Origin: Nocardioides sp. ChNu-153
GTDB taxonomy: Bacteria; Actinomycetota; Actinomycetes; Propionibacteriales; Nocardioidaceae
Assembly (NCBI RefSeq): GCF_030466625.1
Contig: NZ_JADEVT010000001.1
Location: 248,001 to 312,000, forward strand
Direction: 5' to 3'
Length of the DNA: 64,000 nucleotides
Position 1 is the first letter of the stretch. Each line of letters begins with the position of its first letter. The position numbers and the translations under genes were made by a program. This document shows positions 44,634 through 52,843 of the stretch, piece by piece. The notes under the pieces are model-generated. The model saw only the letters and a program-made list of their open reading frames with translations, was not told where the DNA came from and ran no database searches.

Positions 44634-45793
44634 GCCCGCACCTCCAGACGGGTGACCCACTTGGTCTGCAGCACGCCGGGCCGGTTCGGCGCGATGAGGC
44701 GCGTCGGGGCGCCGTGGTCGAGCGTCAGCGGCTCGCCGGACAGCTCGAGGGCCAGCAGAGTGCGGTCGTCGTCGGCGAAGTTCCCGGGCAGCTCGGTGCG
44801 CCGGTAGGGCCCCGACTCCTGCAGCGAGGTCACGACGACGTGCGGGCGGCGTGGCGCGTCGACGAGGTCGAGCACGTCGCGCAGCCGCACCCCGCCCCAC
44901 GTGCCCGACGCGCTCCAGCCCTCGACGCAGGCGATGGGGAGGGTCTCGGTGCGCTGCGGGAGGGCCGCGAGGTCCGCGCGGGTGAGGAGCACGGTGCGCT
45001 CGCCGTGCACCACCTCGAGCCGGTACGCCGGGTCGCTCGCGGCCGCCCGCACGCCCGCGCGCTCGGCCGAGGTGTTGATCGGCACGCCCTGGGGTCCGTC
45101 GCCCGAGCGGACGCCGAGCACGGAGACGTCGCGCAGCCACGGGACGCTGCTGCCGGCGGTGGCGAGCACGGCGACGCCGGCCGCGGCCCACGTGGTGCGC
45201 AGCAGCCCGCGCCGCGAGAGGGCGTCGGCCCGGGTGGCGGTCGGCCGGTCGAGGGCGGTGTCGTCGACGTCGGCGCCGAGCGCGGCGCGGATGACGGGCA
45301 GCTTGACGGCGACGTGCAGCACGAGGGCGCCGATGGCGACCCAGGCGACGGCGAAGTGGGTGGTGCGGAAGGAGAAGTCCTGCCAGGGGTACCAGCGGGC
45401 GGCGTTGGCCAGGCCGGTCGCGAGCTGGAAGATCGCGGCGGCGACGAGCACGCCGATGGAGCCGCGCTCGGCGACCTCGAGCAGGCGCCGGCGCGTGCCG
45501 CGGGGCACGGGCCGCAGCAGGCGGGGCTGCACGGACCAGAGCTTGACGAGCAGGAGGGGCACGCACGCGATGCCGCTGATGACGTGCAGGCCCTGGGTCA
45601 CCCGGTAGCCCCACGCGGGGGACGTCGGGAACGGGACCGCGGGCCGGGGCAGCTGCGCCCAGTGGCTGACGAGCCCGGTGAGGAAGCAGACGGCGAAGCA
45701 GACGCCGAGGACGGCGCCCACCCGGGCCGCGACGGCCGCGCTCCGCAGCCGCGAGGTGAAAGCGGCCTCGGTGGGCACGGCCGGCCGGCTCAC
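44630..45793 (-). CDS. Membrane cytochrome-like / molybdopterin oxidoreductase fusion
   Basis: 387 aa from GTG 45793. Residues 1-170 hold four membrane helices with histidines (SHW, LHVISGI, RTTHFAVAW, LHVAVK), like a b561/DUF4405 anchor. SRRGLLR at 193-199 with a hydrophobic stretch resembles an internal Tat signal. Residues 225-387 are a sulfite-oxidase-type Moco domain with the Mo ligand Cys289 (LPIACVEGWSASGTWGG). Probably a Tat-exported oxidoreductase linked to the membrane; substrate unknown. Confidence 0.8.
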   Translation of the reverse strand: MSRPAVPTEAAFTSRLRSAAVAARVGAVLGVCFAVCFLTGLVSHWAQLPRPAVPFPTSPAWGYRVTQGLHVISGIACVPLLLVKLWSVQPRLLRPVPRGTRRRLLEVAERGSIGVLVAAAIFQLATGLANAARWYPWQDFSFRTTHFAVAWVAIGALVLHVAVKLPVIRAALGADVDDTALDRPTATRADALSRRGLLRTTWAAAGVAVLATAGSSVPWLRDVSVLGVRSGDGPQGVPINTSAERAGVRAAASDPAYRLEVVHGERTVLLTRADLAALPQRTETLPIACVEGWSASGTWGGVRLRDVLDLVDAPRRPHVVVTSLQESGPYRRTELPGNFADDDRTLLALELSGEPLTLDHGAPTRLIAPNRPGVLQTKWVTRLEVRA

Positions 45794-46476
45794 GAAGACG
45801 CGCCGGACCCGGTGGCGGGGGCGGGGTTGCCGAGGACGGCGGTCCACCGCTCGTCCTCGTCGTCGTCGACCACGTGGAGGGTGAGGACCTCGAGGCCGGC
45901 CGCGCGGGCCAGATCCTCGATCGCGTCGACCCCGACGACCGACCAGCGGAAGGGGCGGCTGACGTCGTCGCCGCACTGCAGGCGGGCCCACCGAGAGGCG
46001 ATGCCCACGCCCGGACCGGCGAGGTCCACGACGACGCGGCCGCGGGGCTCCACCAGCTCGCGCACCCGGCGCAGCAACGTCGCCGGGTCGCCGCCGATGC
46101 CCACGTTGCCGTCGGCCAGGAGCACGGTGGTCCAGCGGCCCTCGTGGGGCAGCGCCTCGAAGACGTCGTGCTGCATCGCCACCACGCCCCGCTCGCGCGC
46201 CAGGCGGACGGACTCGGCGACGACGTCGATGGCGAGCACGTCGTGGCCCCGCTCGGCCAGGGCCGCCGCCATCCGACCCGGTCCGCAGCCGACGTCGATC
46301 GTCACGCCCTCGCAGAGGTCGAGCACGGCGAGGTCGGACTTCTGGGCGGGGCGGCGCCAGTCGCCCACGGGCAGCGCCTCGGGGGCGTCGCCCGAGGCGT
46401 CGGCGGCCCCGATCACCGTGCAGGGCGTGCCGTTGAGGGCGCGGGCGAACAGCTCGGAGAAGGACAGCTCCGTCAT
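45790..46476 (-). CDS. Class I SAM-dependent methyltransferase
   Basis: 228 aa from ATG 46476 after GGAGGAGG. Motif I DVGCGPGRMAAALAERG (residues about 61-77), Asp after strand 2 (LAIDVVAESV), 'WTTVLLADGNVGIGGDPATLL' and 'VEPRGRVVVDLAGPG'. The GPGVG(I)ASRWAR loop and the 'DRW' end are shared by methyltransferases next to DUF2064/GT2 genes. Substrate unknown, perhaps a lipid or sugar made by the glycosyltransferases encoded upstream. Overlaps both neighbours by 4 bp. Confidence 0.85.
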   Translation of the reverse strand: MTELSFSELFARALNGTPCTVIGAADASGDAPEALPVGDWRRPAQKSDLAVLDLCEGVTIDVGCGPGRMAAALAERGHDVLAIDVVAESVRLARERGVVAMQHDVFEALPHEGRWTTVLLADGNVGIGGDPATLLRRVRELVEPRGRVVVDLAGPGVGIASRWARLQCGDDVSRPFRWSVVGVDAIEDLARAAGLEVLTLHVVDDDEDERWTAVLGNPAPATGSGASS

Positions 46477-47222
46477 CGGCCACCTCCTCCCGCCGGGTCG
46501 TCGTGACGTGCGCATGGGGTGGGGTTCGACGCCGCGGCGGAACCGGATGGGTCGGCGTGCCCGGTGGCCGCCCGCCAGCCGCGGGCGAAGCGGGTCGCGG
46601 GCGCCGCCGCGGCCACCGTGCGGGCGTCGGCCACCTCGTCGACGTCGACGAGCTCGGGGGCCGTGGCGACGCTCAGCCCGGCCGCCTCGAGCGCCGCGCG
46701 GGTCGCGGCCCCGGTGTCGGCCGTCGACATCGGCACGCCCCGCAGGGCTGCCGCGTCGCGGGGGTCGCGCAGGGCCAGCGCCCACCAGCCGCCGTCGGCC
46801 GCCGGGGCCAGCACCGCGTCGTGGTCGGCGAGGCCGGCGGCCACCTCGGCGAGGAGGGCCGGGGTCACCTGGGGCGTGTCCATGCCGACCTGCACGACGG
46901 GGCCGGGCACGGCGGCGTGCGCCGCCGCGAGCCGCTCGTCGAAGTCGCCGTCGACCTGCGGCCGCACCGTCCAGCCGGCCAGCGCCGTCGTCAGCGCCTC
47001 GGTCTCGGCGCCCTCCGCCAGGTCGCCGGCGAGCGCGACGTGGCAGCGGTGGGGGCCGGCGTACGCCTCGGCCGCCTCGAGCGTGTCGAGCAGCGCCGCC
47101 GCGGCGAGCGCCGCGGCCTCGGGCATGCCGACCTCGGCGCCCAGCCGCGTCTTCGCCAGGCCCGGGACGGGCGCCTTCGCGACGACGAGGACGTGGGCGG
47201 GCTGCGGGGGCCGGGCGCTCAC
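46473..47222 (-). CDS. DUF2064 / TIGR04282-type nucleotidyl- or glycosyltransferase-like protein
   Basis: 249 aa from GTG 47222. 'HVLVVAKAPVPGLAKTRLGAEVGMPEAAALAAALL' is the family's N-terminal GT-A-like phosphate-binding loop (AKxPxxGxxKTRL), then 'VVQVGMDTPQVTPALL' with the D-T-P metal region and 'APAADGGWWALALR'. Named for arsenosugar clusters but found widely beside GT2 genes. No arsenic genes in the neighbourhood, so another glycan is likely. Confidence 0.85.
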   Translation of the reverse strand: MSARPPQPAHVLVVAKAPVPGLAKTRLGAEVGMPEAAALAAAALLDTLEAAEAYAGPHRCHVALAGDLAEGAETEALTTALAGWTVRPQVDGDFDERLAAAHAAVPGPVVQVGMDTPQVTPALLAEVAAGLADHDAVLAPAADGGWWALALRDPRDAAALRGVPMSTADTGAATRAALEAAGLSVATAPELVDVDEVADARTVAAAAPATRFARGWRAATGHADPSGSAAASNPTPCARHDDPAGGGGR

Positions 47223-47908
47223 GAGAGCACCCGCCAGAAGTCGCGGGCGGTGCGGACGGTGCCGCGCACGGAGCCGGACACCTTCGAGCGGGTGCCCTCG
47301 GCCCGCGGGTGGTAGGCGACGTCGTGCTCGGTGATGCGCCACCTGGCGCGCACGGCCCGGTCGACCAGCTCGACGGGGTAGCCGAAGCGCCGGTCCTCGA
47401 CGCCGAGGTCGAGCAGCGCGGTGCGCCCCACCACCCGCACGGCGCCGATGTCGTGCATCTGCATGCCGATGCGCCGGCGCAGCCAGGCGACGACCAGCGC
47501 GTTCCCGGCCCGGGCGTGCCACGGCCACACGCCGCGCCCGACCGGGCGGCGACGCCCGACCGCCATGTCGGCGCGCCCGGAGCGGACGTCCTCGACCAGG
47601 GGCAGCAGGGCGGCGGGGTCGAACGAGCCGTCGCCGTCCATGAACGCGACGAGGTCGGCGGTCGCGGCGAGCAGGCCGGCGTGGCACGCGGCGCCGTACC
47701 CCGGGGTCGACTCGACCACCACGCGGGCGCCCAGCGACCGGGCGACGTCCGCCGTGCCGTCGCGCGAGCCGTTGTCGACCACCACCACGGAGAAGGTGTC
47801 GGGAACGATCGGCAGCAGGTGCCGCAGCGCGGCCGCCTCGTCCCGGCACGGCAGCACCAGGTCGCAGGCGCCGGCGGGGAGGTCCCCGGAGGAGGAGGGG
47901 GGTGTCAC
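47219..47908 (-). CDS. Family 2 glycosyltransferase (DPM-like)
   Basis: 229 aa from GTG 47908. GT-A fold: 'VLPCRDEAAALRHLLPIVP', 'VVVVDNGSRDGTADVARSLGARVV', 'GYGAACHAGLLAATADLVAFMDGDGSFDP' with the DGD metal site, 'VGRRRPVGRG', and 'EHDVAYHPRAEGTRSKVSGS', the acceptor loop of polyprenyl-phosphate glycosyltransferases. First gene of the five-gene operon, divergent from the membrane protein gene at 48005, which may use its product as a lipid-linked sugar. Confidence 0.88.
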   Translation of the reverse strand: MTPPSSSGDLPAGACDLVLPCRDEAAALRHLLPIVPDTFSVVVVDNGSRDGTADVARSLGARVVVESTPGYGAACHAGLLAATADLVAFMDGDGSFDPAALLPLVEDVRSGRADMAVGRRRPVGRGVWPWHARAGNALVVAWLRRRIGMQMHDIGAVRVVGRTALLDLGVEDRRFGYPVELVDRAVRARWRITEHDVAYHPRAEGTRSKVSGSVRGTVRTARDFWRVLS

Positions 47909-48004
47909 AGCAGCCAACAGTAGGTGGCGCCTGGGCGACGCCCGGTCGACGCGGCCGTGCGCGGGGCCCCCTCGCCCAACCGGTCGCTGCCTAGGGTGAC
48001 CGGC

Positions 48005-49444
48005 ATGGCCGACCTCCCCGCGACCTCGACCTCCGCGCCCGCCGCGGGCCCCCGGCCCCGCACCGTCGCGACGGCGGCCGGGGTGGGGCTGGTGGTGGCC
48101 GCCCTGCTGGTGCTGGCCGCGCTGGTCGTGCCGCCCGCCGTCGACTGGCAGGTGTGGGCGCGCTCCGCGAAGGCGCAGGTCTCCGGCGACCTGCCGCCGC
48201 TGCACGGCTTCTGGCGGCCCGGGGTGGGCATCGGCACGGTGCCCGCGCTGCTGCTCGCGGCAGCCGGCGTCGCCTGGGGCGGTCGACTCGCGGACCGCCT
48301 GGGCTGGCGCGGCCTCCTGCTCGTCGCGTACGGCGCGGGGCTGGCCTGGCTGCTGGCGCTCGCGCTGACCGACGGGGAGAGCGGGCTGACGCGCAAGCTG
48401 GGCGCGGACGACGAGTACCTCCCGACCGCGCGCGCGGTCGACGACGTGGGGGCGTTCCTGCAGGGCTTCACCGCCCGGATCCCCGACGAGTCCGAGGGCC
48501 AGTGGCCCACCCACGTGGCGGGCCACCCGCCGGGCATGACGCTGTTCTTCGTGCTGCTCGTGCGCCTGGGCCTGGGCGGTGACCTCGCCGCCGCGGTCGT
48601 GGTCGTGCTGCTCGCCGCGACGTTGGCGCCCGCCGTGCTCGTCACCCTCCGGGTGCTCGGGGCCGAGGCAGCGGCCCGCCGCGCGGCGCCGTTCCTCGTC
48701 CTCACCCCGTCCGCGGTCTACCTCGCCACCTCGGGCGACGCCGTCATCGCGGTCACGACCGCGTGGGGGCTCGCGTGCCTCGCGGCCGGGGCGCGGGCGA
48801 GCCGCACGGGCGGCTGGCTGGCCTGGCGCGGCCTGGCCTGGTCGGGCCTGGCCGGCGTGCTCCTCGGGCTGGGCGTGCTCATGTCCTACGGCATGCCGCT
48901 CATCGGGCTCGTCGCCCTCGCGGTGCTCGTGGTGGCGCGCTCGTGGCGCCCGCTGCCCGTGGCGGCCGCCACCGCGCTCGTCGTGGTGCTCGTCCTCGCC
49001 GCGGCCGGGTTCGCGTGGTGGGAGGCCTACCCCGTGCTGGTCGAGCGCTACTACGCGGGCATCGCCACGCTGCGGCCCGCGTCGTACTGGGTGTGGGGCA
49101 ACCTCGCCGCCCTCCTGCTCAGCGCGGGGCTCGCCGTCGGCGCCGGCGCGGGGGCCTGGGGCGCCCACGTCGTGGCCGCGCTGCGGGCCCGGCGCAGCGA
49201 CGAGCCGGGGCCCGGCCCCGACCTGCGGGCCCTGCTGTGGCTCGCGGGCGGCGGGTTCGCCTGCGTCCTCGCCGCCGACGCCTCGGGCATGAGCAAGGCG
49301 GAGGTGGAGCGGATCTGGCTGCCGTTCATCCCCTGGCTGACGCTCTCGCTCGCCCTCCTGCCGGCCCGCTGGCGCACCCCGGCCCTGGGGCTGCAGGTGG
49401 TGCTGGCGCTCGTCCTGGAGCACCTGCTCTACACCAGCTGGTGA
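48005..49444 (+). CDS. GT-C-like integral membrane glycosyltransferase candidate
   Basis: 479 aa from ATG 48005, 7 nt after TAGGGT (leaderless-like). About 11 membrane helices. A large early outside loop has 'KAQVSGDLPPLHGFWRPG' and 'EYLPTARAVDDVGAFLQGFTARIPDESEGQWPTHVAGHPPGM', acidic and with H-x-PPG, as in GT-C enzymes. Divergent from the GT2 gene; a functional pair (GT2 makes the lipid-phospho-sugar, this uses it) is inference. Family not named with certainty. Confidence 0.65.
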   Translation: MADLPATSTSAPAAGPRPRTVATAAGVGLVVAALLVLAALVVPPAVDWQVWARSAKAQVSGDLPPLHGFWRPGVGIGTVPALLLAAAGVAWGGRLADRLGWRGLLLVAYGAGLAWLLALALTDGESGLTRKLGADDEYLPTARAVDDVGAFLQGFTARIPDESEGQWPTHVAGHPPGMTLFFVLLVRLGLGGDLAAAVVVVLLAATLAPAVLVTLRVLGAEAAARRAAPFLVLTPSAVYLATSGDAVIAVTTAWGLACLAAGARASRTGGWLAWRGLAWSGLAGVLLGLGVLMSYGMPLIGLVALAVLVVARSWRPLPVAAATALVVVLVLAAAGFAWWEAYPVLVERYYAGIATLRPASYWVWGNLAALLLSAGLAVGAGAGAWGAHVVAALRARRSDEPGPGPDLRALLWLAGGGFACVLAADASGMSKAEVERIWLPFIPWLTLSLALLPARWRTPALGLQVVLALVLEHLLYTSW

Positions 49445-49469
49445 CCCCCGGCCCCGCCCCGGCGCCGCC

Positions 49470-50513
49470 TCAGGCGCGCAGCGGCGCCGTCGCGAACGCG
49501 CGCAGTCCATCGGCGGGCAGCACCTGCGCGCGGAAGCCCAGCTCGGCCGCCGCCCGCTCGGGCGAGGCGACGACGTGGCGCACGTCGCCGGGGCGGAACT
49601 GCCCGGTGACCTCGGGCGCGAGCCCGGCCTGCGTGCCGGTCGCCACCAGCTCGGCCACCTCGCGGATGGTGACGGGGTGGCCCGACGCGACGTTGTACGC
49701 CGCCCAGTGGCCCGGCTCGGCGGCCACGGCGGCCTCGAGCGCGGCCACGTTGGCCCGCGCCACGTCGGCGACGTGCACGAAGTCGCGCACCTGGGCGCCG
49801 TCCTCGTAGACGCGCGGCGCCTCGCCCCGCTCCAGCGAGGAGCGGAACATGGCCGCCACCCCCGAGTACGGCGTGTCCCGCGGCATCCGCGGGCCGTAGA
49901 CGTTGTGGTAGCGCAGCGCCACCGCCGCGGCGTCGGCCTGGCGCACCCACGAGGCGGCGTAGTGCTCCTGCGCGGCCTTGCTCGCGGCGTACGCACCCCG
50001 GGGGGCCAGCGGTGCCGACTCGTCGACGAGGGCCCAGTCGAGCGGCCCGCCGCAGACGGGGCACGGCACCTCGAAGTCGCCCGCCTCGAGCGCCGGGACC
50101 GGCCGCGGGGGCGGGCTCACGTCGCCGTGCTCCGGGCACGTGTAGCGGCCCTCGCCGTAGACCACCATCGAGGACGCGAGCACGAGGCGGTCGACGCCGG
50201 CCTCGTGCATCGCGGCCAGCAGCACGGCGGTGCCGAGGTCGTTGTGGGAGGCGTAGTCGGGGAGGTCGGCGACCTTCACGCCCGCCCCGACGACGGCCGC
50301 CTGGTGGCACACCGCGTCGACGCCCTCGAGGAGCGCGGGCCAGACCTCGGGCCGTCGCACGTCGTGCACGTGGACGCCCGGCGGCGCCTCCGCGGAGCCG
50401 TGCGCCTGCGGGAGCATGAGGTCGACGCCGACGACCTCGTGGCCCGCCTCGGCGAGCGCGTCGGCGATCGCGCCCCCGATGAACCCGGCCGCGCCGGTGA
50501 GCAGCACGCGCAT
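49470..50513 (-). CDS. NAD-dependent sugar epimerase/dehydratase with zinc-ribbon insert
   Basis: 347 aa from ATG 50513. Extended SDR: GAAGFIGG at 7-14, catalytic Tyr175 and Lys179 (YxxxK) and SSM near 115. An insert at residues 126-154 has C126, H129, C151 and C154 (TCPEHG ... CPVCGG), a zinc-ribbon-like loop. The same insert occurs in a group including dTDP-L-rhamnose 4-epimerase (from memory), so a nucleotide-sugar 4-epimerase is the best guess. Starts in an ATGA overlap with the MTA phosphorylase gene. Confidence 0.85.
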   Translation of the reverse strand: MRVLLTGAAGFIGGAIADALAEAGHEVVGVDLMLPQAHGSAEAPPGVHVHDVRRPEVWPALLEGVDAVCHQAAVVGAGVKVADLPDYASHNDLGTAVLLAAMHEAGVDRLVLASSMVVYGEGRYTCPEHGDVSPPPRPVPALEAGDFEVPCPVCGGPLDWALVDESAPLAPRGAYAASKAAQEHYAASWVRQADAAAVALRYHNVYGPRMPRDTPYSGVAAMFRSSLERGEAPRVYEDGAQVRDFVHVADVARANVAALEAAVAAEPGHWAAYNVASGHPVTIREVAELVATGTQAGLAPEVTGQFRPGDVRHVVASPERAAAELGFRAQVLPADGLRAFATAPLRA

Positions 50514-51352
50514 CAGGCGGGCCCGGGCACGTCGTAGGTGAGCTCGACGTCGTCGGCCCACGACGAGCAGCTGCAGCCGTCGGGGTCGGGGAGCCGCTCG
50601 ATGGTCGCCGTGAGGAGACCCCGCAGGCGGTCGAGGTTCGCCTTGAACCGCTCGAACACCTCGGCCTGGCCGACGCCCTCGCCGCCCTCGGCGCCCGCGT
50701 CCATGTCGGTGACGAGCGCGATGGCGGCGTAGCACTGCCGCATCTCGCGGGCCAGCGCCGCCTCGGGGTGGCCCGTCATGTTCACGAGCGTCCAGCCCTG
50801 GTCGGCGAACCAGCGCGACTCGGCGCGCGTCGAGAAGCGCGGGCCCTCGACGACGACCATCGTGCCGCCGTCGACGATGCCGCGCTCGGCGCCGCCGCCG
50901 GTCGCCTCGCCCGCGGCGAGCACGCTGGCCCGCACCCCGGCGCAGTAGGGGTCGGCGAAGGGCAGGTGCACGGCGCCGGTCTCGACGTAGCTCTGCACCC
51001 GGCCCGACGTGCGGTCCACGAGCTGGTCGGGCACGACGACGTCGCCGGGCGCCACCTCGGGCCGCAGCCCGCCGACCGCGCACGGCGCGAGCACCTGCCG
51101 CACCCCCAGCGAGCGCAGCGCCCAGAGGTTGGCGCGGTGGTTGATGCGGTGCGGCGGGAACTCGTGGTGGGGGCCGTGCCGCGGCACGAACGCCACGGAA
51201 CGACCCGCCACGGTGCCGACCGACACGGGGGCGGAGGGCTCGCCGTACGGCGTGGTGACCGTGACCTCGCGCGGGTCGTCGAGGAAGGAGTAGAAGCCGG
51301 TGCCGCCGATCACGGCGACGTCGGCGGTGGGGGACGAGGCGTCGTGCGTCAT
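50513..51352 (-). CDS. mtnP: S-methyl-5'-thioadenosine phosphorylase
   Basis: 279 aa. 'VAVIGGTGFYSF' at the N terminus, phosphate-binding 'FVPRHGPHHEFPPHRINHRANLWAL', 'GTMVVVEGPRFSTRAESRW', and 'NMTGHPEAALAREMRQCYAAIALVTDMDAG' are the PNP/MTAP family signatures; NMTxxPE and the DxDxG end favour MTAP over purine nucleoside phosphorylase. Splits methylthioadenosine into adenine and methylthioribose-1-phosphate for methionine salvage. A C-terminal CSCSSW adds a cysteine pair. Confidence 0.93.
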   Translation of the reverse strand: MTHDASSPTADVAVIGGTGFYSFLDDPREVTVTTPYGEPSAPVSVGTVAGRSVAFVPRHGPHHEFPPHRINHRANLWALRSLGVRQVLAPCAVGGLRPEVAPGDVVVPDQLVDRTSGRVQSYVETGAVHLPFADPYCAGVRASVLAAGEATGGGAERGIVDGGTMVVVEGPRFSTRAESRWFADQGWTLVNMTGHPEAALAREMRQCYAAIALVTDMDAGAEGGEGVGQAEVFERFKANLDRLRGLLTATIERLPDPDGCSCSSWADDVELTYDVPGPA

Positions 51353-51403
51353 CCCCCCACCGTGCCAGGTCCCGCCAGCGCGCCGGGTCGATAGCGTGAC
51401 CCC

Positions 51404-52843
51404 ATGAGGTCGGCGCACACCCAGCAGCAGGTCCGGGCCGCGGAGGCGGCGCTCGCGGTGGGTCTGCCCGCCGGCACGTTGATGCAGCGGGCGGCCACCG
51501 GTCTGGCGCACGCGGTCGTGGGGCTGCTCGGCTCCGCCTACGGGCGCCGGGTCACGCTCCTCGTGGGCGGCGGGGACAACGGCGGGGACGCCCTGCTCGC
51601 CGGCGCGCTCCTCGCCCGCCGCGGCGTCGCGGTCGAGGCCGTGCTGCTGGCGGACGAGGTGCACGCCGCGGGGCTGGCGGCGCTGCGCGCGGCCGGCGGC
51701 CGGGTGCGGCGGGGGCTGGGTGAGGACGACGGGGCCGGCGCGCGCCGCCGGCTGCCCGAGGTCGTGGTGGACGGCATCGTGGGCATCGGCGGTCGTCCCG
51801 GGCTCCGCCCCGACGCCCGGCGCGCGCTGGAGGTGCTGGCCCCCGCGGGGTCGGGCGTCAAGGTCGTGGCCGTCGACGTCCCCAGCGGCGTCGAGGTCGA
51901 CACGGGGCGCCTGCCGGAGGGCGACCACGTGCGGGCCGACCTGACCGTCACGTTCGGCACCCACAAGGTCGCCCACCTCGTCGACCCGGCCGCGGCCGCA
52001 GCGGGCGCGGTGCACCTCGTCGACATCGGGCTGGGCCCGCACCTGCCGCTCGCCGAGGTCGAGGCGCTGCAGGCCGCGGACGTCGCGGCCCTGCTGCCCC
52101 GGCCGGCGCCCGACGCCCACAAGTACGTGCGGGGCGTCGTCGGCGTCCGCGCCGGCTCGGGACGCTACCCGGGCGCCGGCCTGCTGGCCGTCGCGGGCGC
52201 GGCGACCGGCCTCGTCGGGATGGTGCGCTACGTCGGGGACCCGGCCGTGCTCGACCGCGTGCGGCACGTGCACCCCGAGGTCGTCGGGGTCGGCCGTGTG
52301 CAGGCCTGGACGGTCGGCTCGGGCGGTGACGAGCGCGCCGGGGCCGCCCTGCGGGCCGCGCTCGCCGACGGGGTGCCCGTCGTCGTCGACGCGGAGGCCC
52401 TGCGCCACGTCGACCCCGAGCAGGGCCTGCCCGTGCCGGCCGTGCTGACGCCGCACGCCGGCGAGCTGGCCTCGATGCTCGGCGTCGAGCGCGCCGCGGT
52501 CGAGGCCGACCCGCTCGCCCACGCCCGCCGTGCGGCCGAGCGCCACGACGCCGTCGTGCTGCTGAAGGGCCGCCGCTCCGTCGTCGCCCGCCCCGACGGC
52601 CGGGCCCGCGTCGTCGCGAGCGGCACGCCGTGGCTGGCGACCGCGGGGGCCGGCGACGTGCTGGGCGGCCTCGTGGGCGCGCTGCTCGCGGCCGGGCTGA
52701 CGCCGTACGACGCCGCCTCCGCCGGCGCGTGGCTGCACGGCGCGGCGGCGACGTACGCGAGCCAGGGCGGCCCCATCACCGCCGGGCAGGTGGCCGACGC
52801 CATCCCCGAGGTGGTGCGCGACCTGCTCGTCGGCCTGCGATGA
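51404..52843 (+). CDS. nnr: Bifunctional NAD(P)H-hydrate epimerase / ADP-dependent dehydratase
   Basis: 479 aa from ATG 51404, 6 nt after TAGCGT. N-terminal YjeF epimerase domain (residues 1-210) with 'LVGGGDNGGDALLAGALLARRGV' and 'VDGIVGIGGRPGLR'; C-terminal ribokinase-like dehydratase domain with 'VLTPHAGELASML', 'VVLLKGRRSVVARPDGR' and 'ATAGAGDVLGGLVGALLAAG'. Repairs hydrated NADH and NADPH. First of a long rightward run; alr overlaps its stop (ATGA). Confidence 0.95.
   Translation: MRSAHTQQQVRAAEAALAVGLPAGTLMQRAATGLAHAVVGLLGSAYGRRVTLLVGGGDNGGDALLAGALLARRGVAVEAVLLADEVHAAGLAALRAAGGRVRRGLGEDDGAGARRRLPEVVVDGIVGIGGRPGLRPDARRALEVLAPAGSGVKVVAVDVPSGVEVDTGRLPEGDHVRADLTVTFGTHKVAHLVDPAAAAAGAVHLVDIGLGPHLPLAEVEALQAADVAALLPRPAPDAHKYVRGVVGVRAGSGRYPGAGLLAVAGAATGLVGMVRYVGDPAVLDRVRHVHPEVVGVGRVQAWTVGSGGDERAGAALRAALADGVPVVVDAEALRHVDPEQGLPVPAVLTPHAGELASMLGVERAAVEADPLAHARRAAERHDAVVLLKGRRSVVARPDGRARVVASGTPWLATAGAGDVLGGLVGALLAAGLTPYDAASAGAWLHGAAATYASQGGPITAGQVADAIPEVVRDLLVGLR

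Noticed and set aside
47909..49996. 700-codon upstream extension of the GT2 gene frame
   Set aside because: It is antisense to the membrane protein gene at 48005 and Arg/Gln/His-biased.
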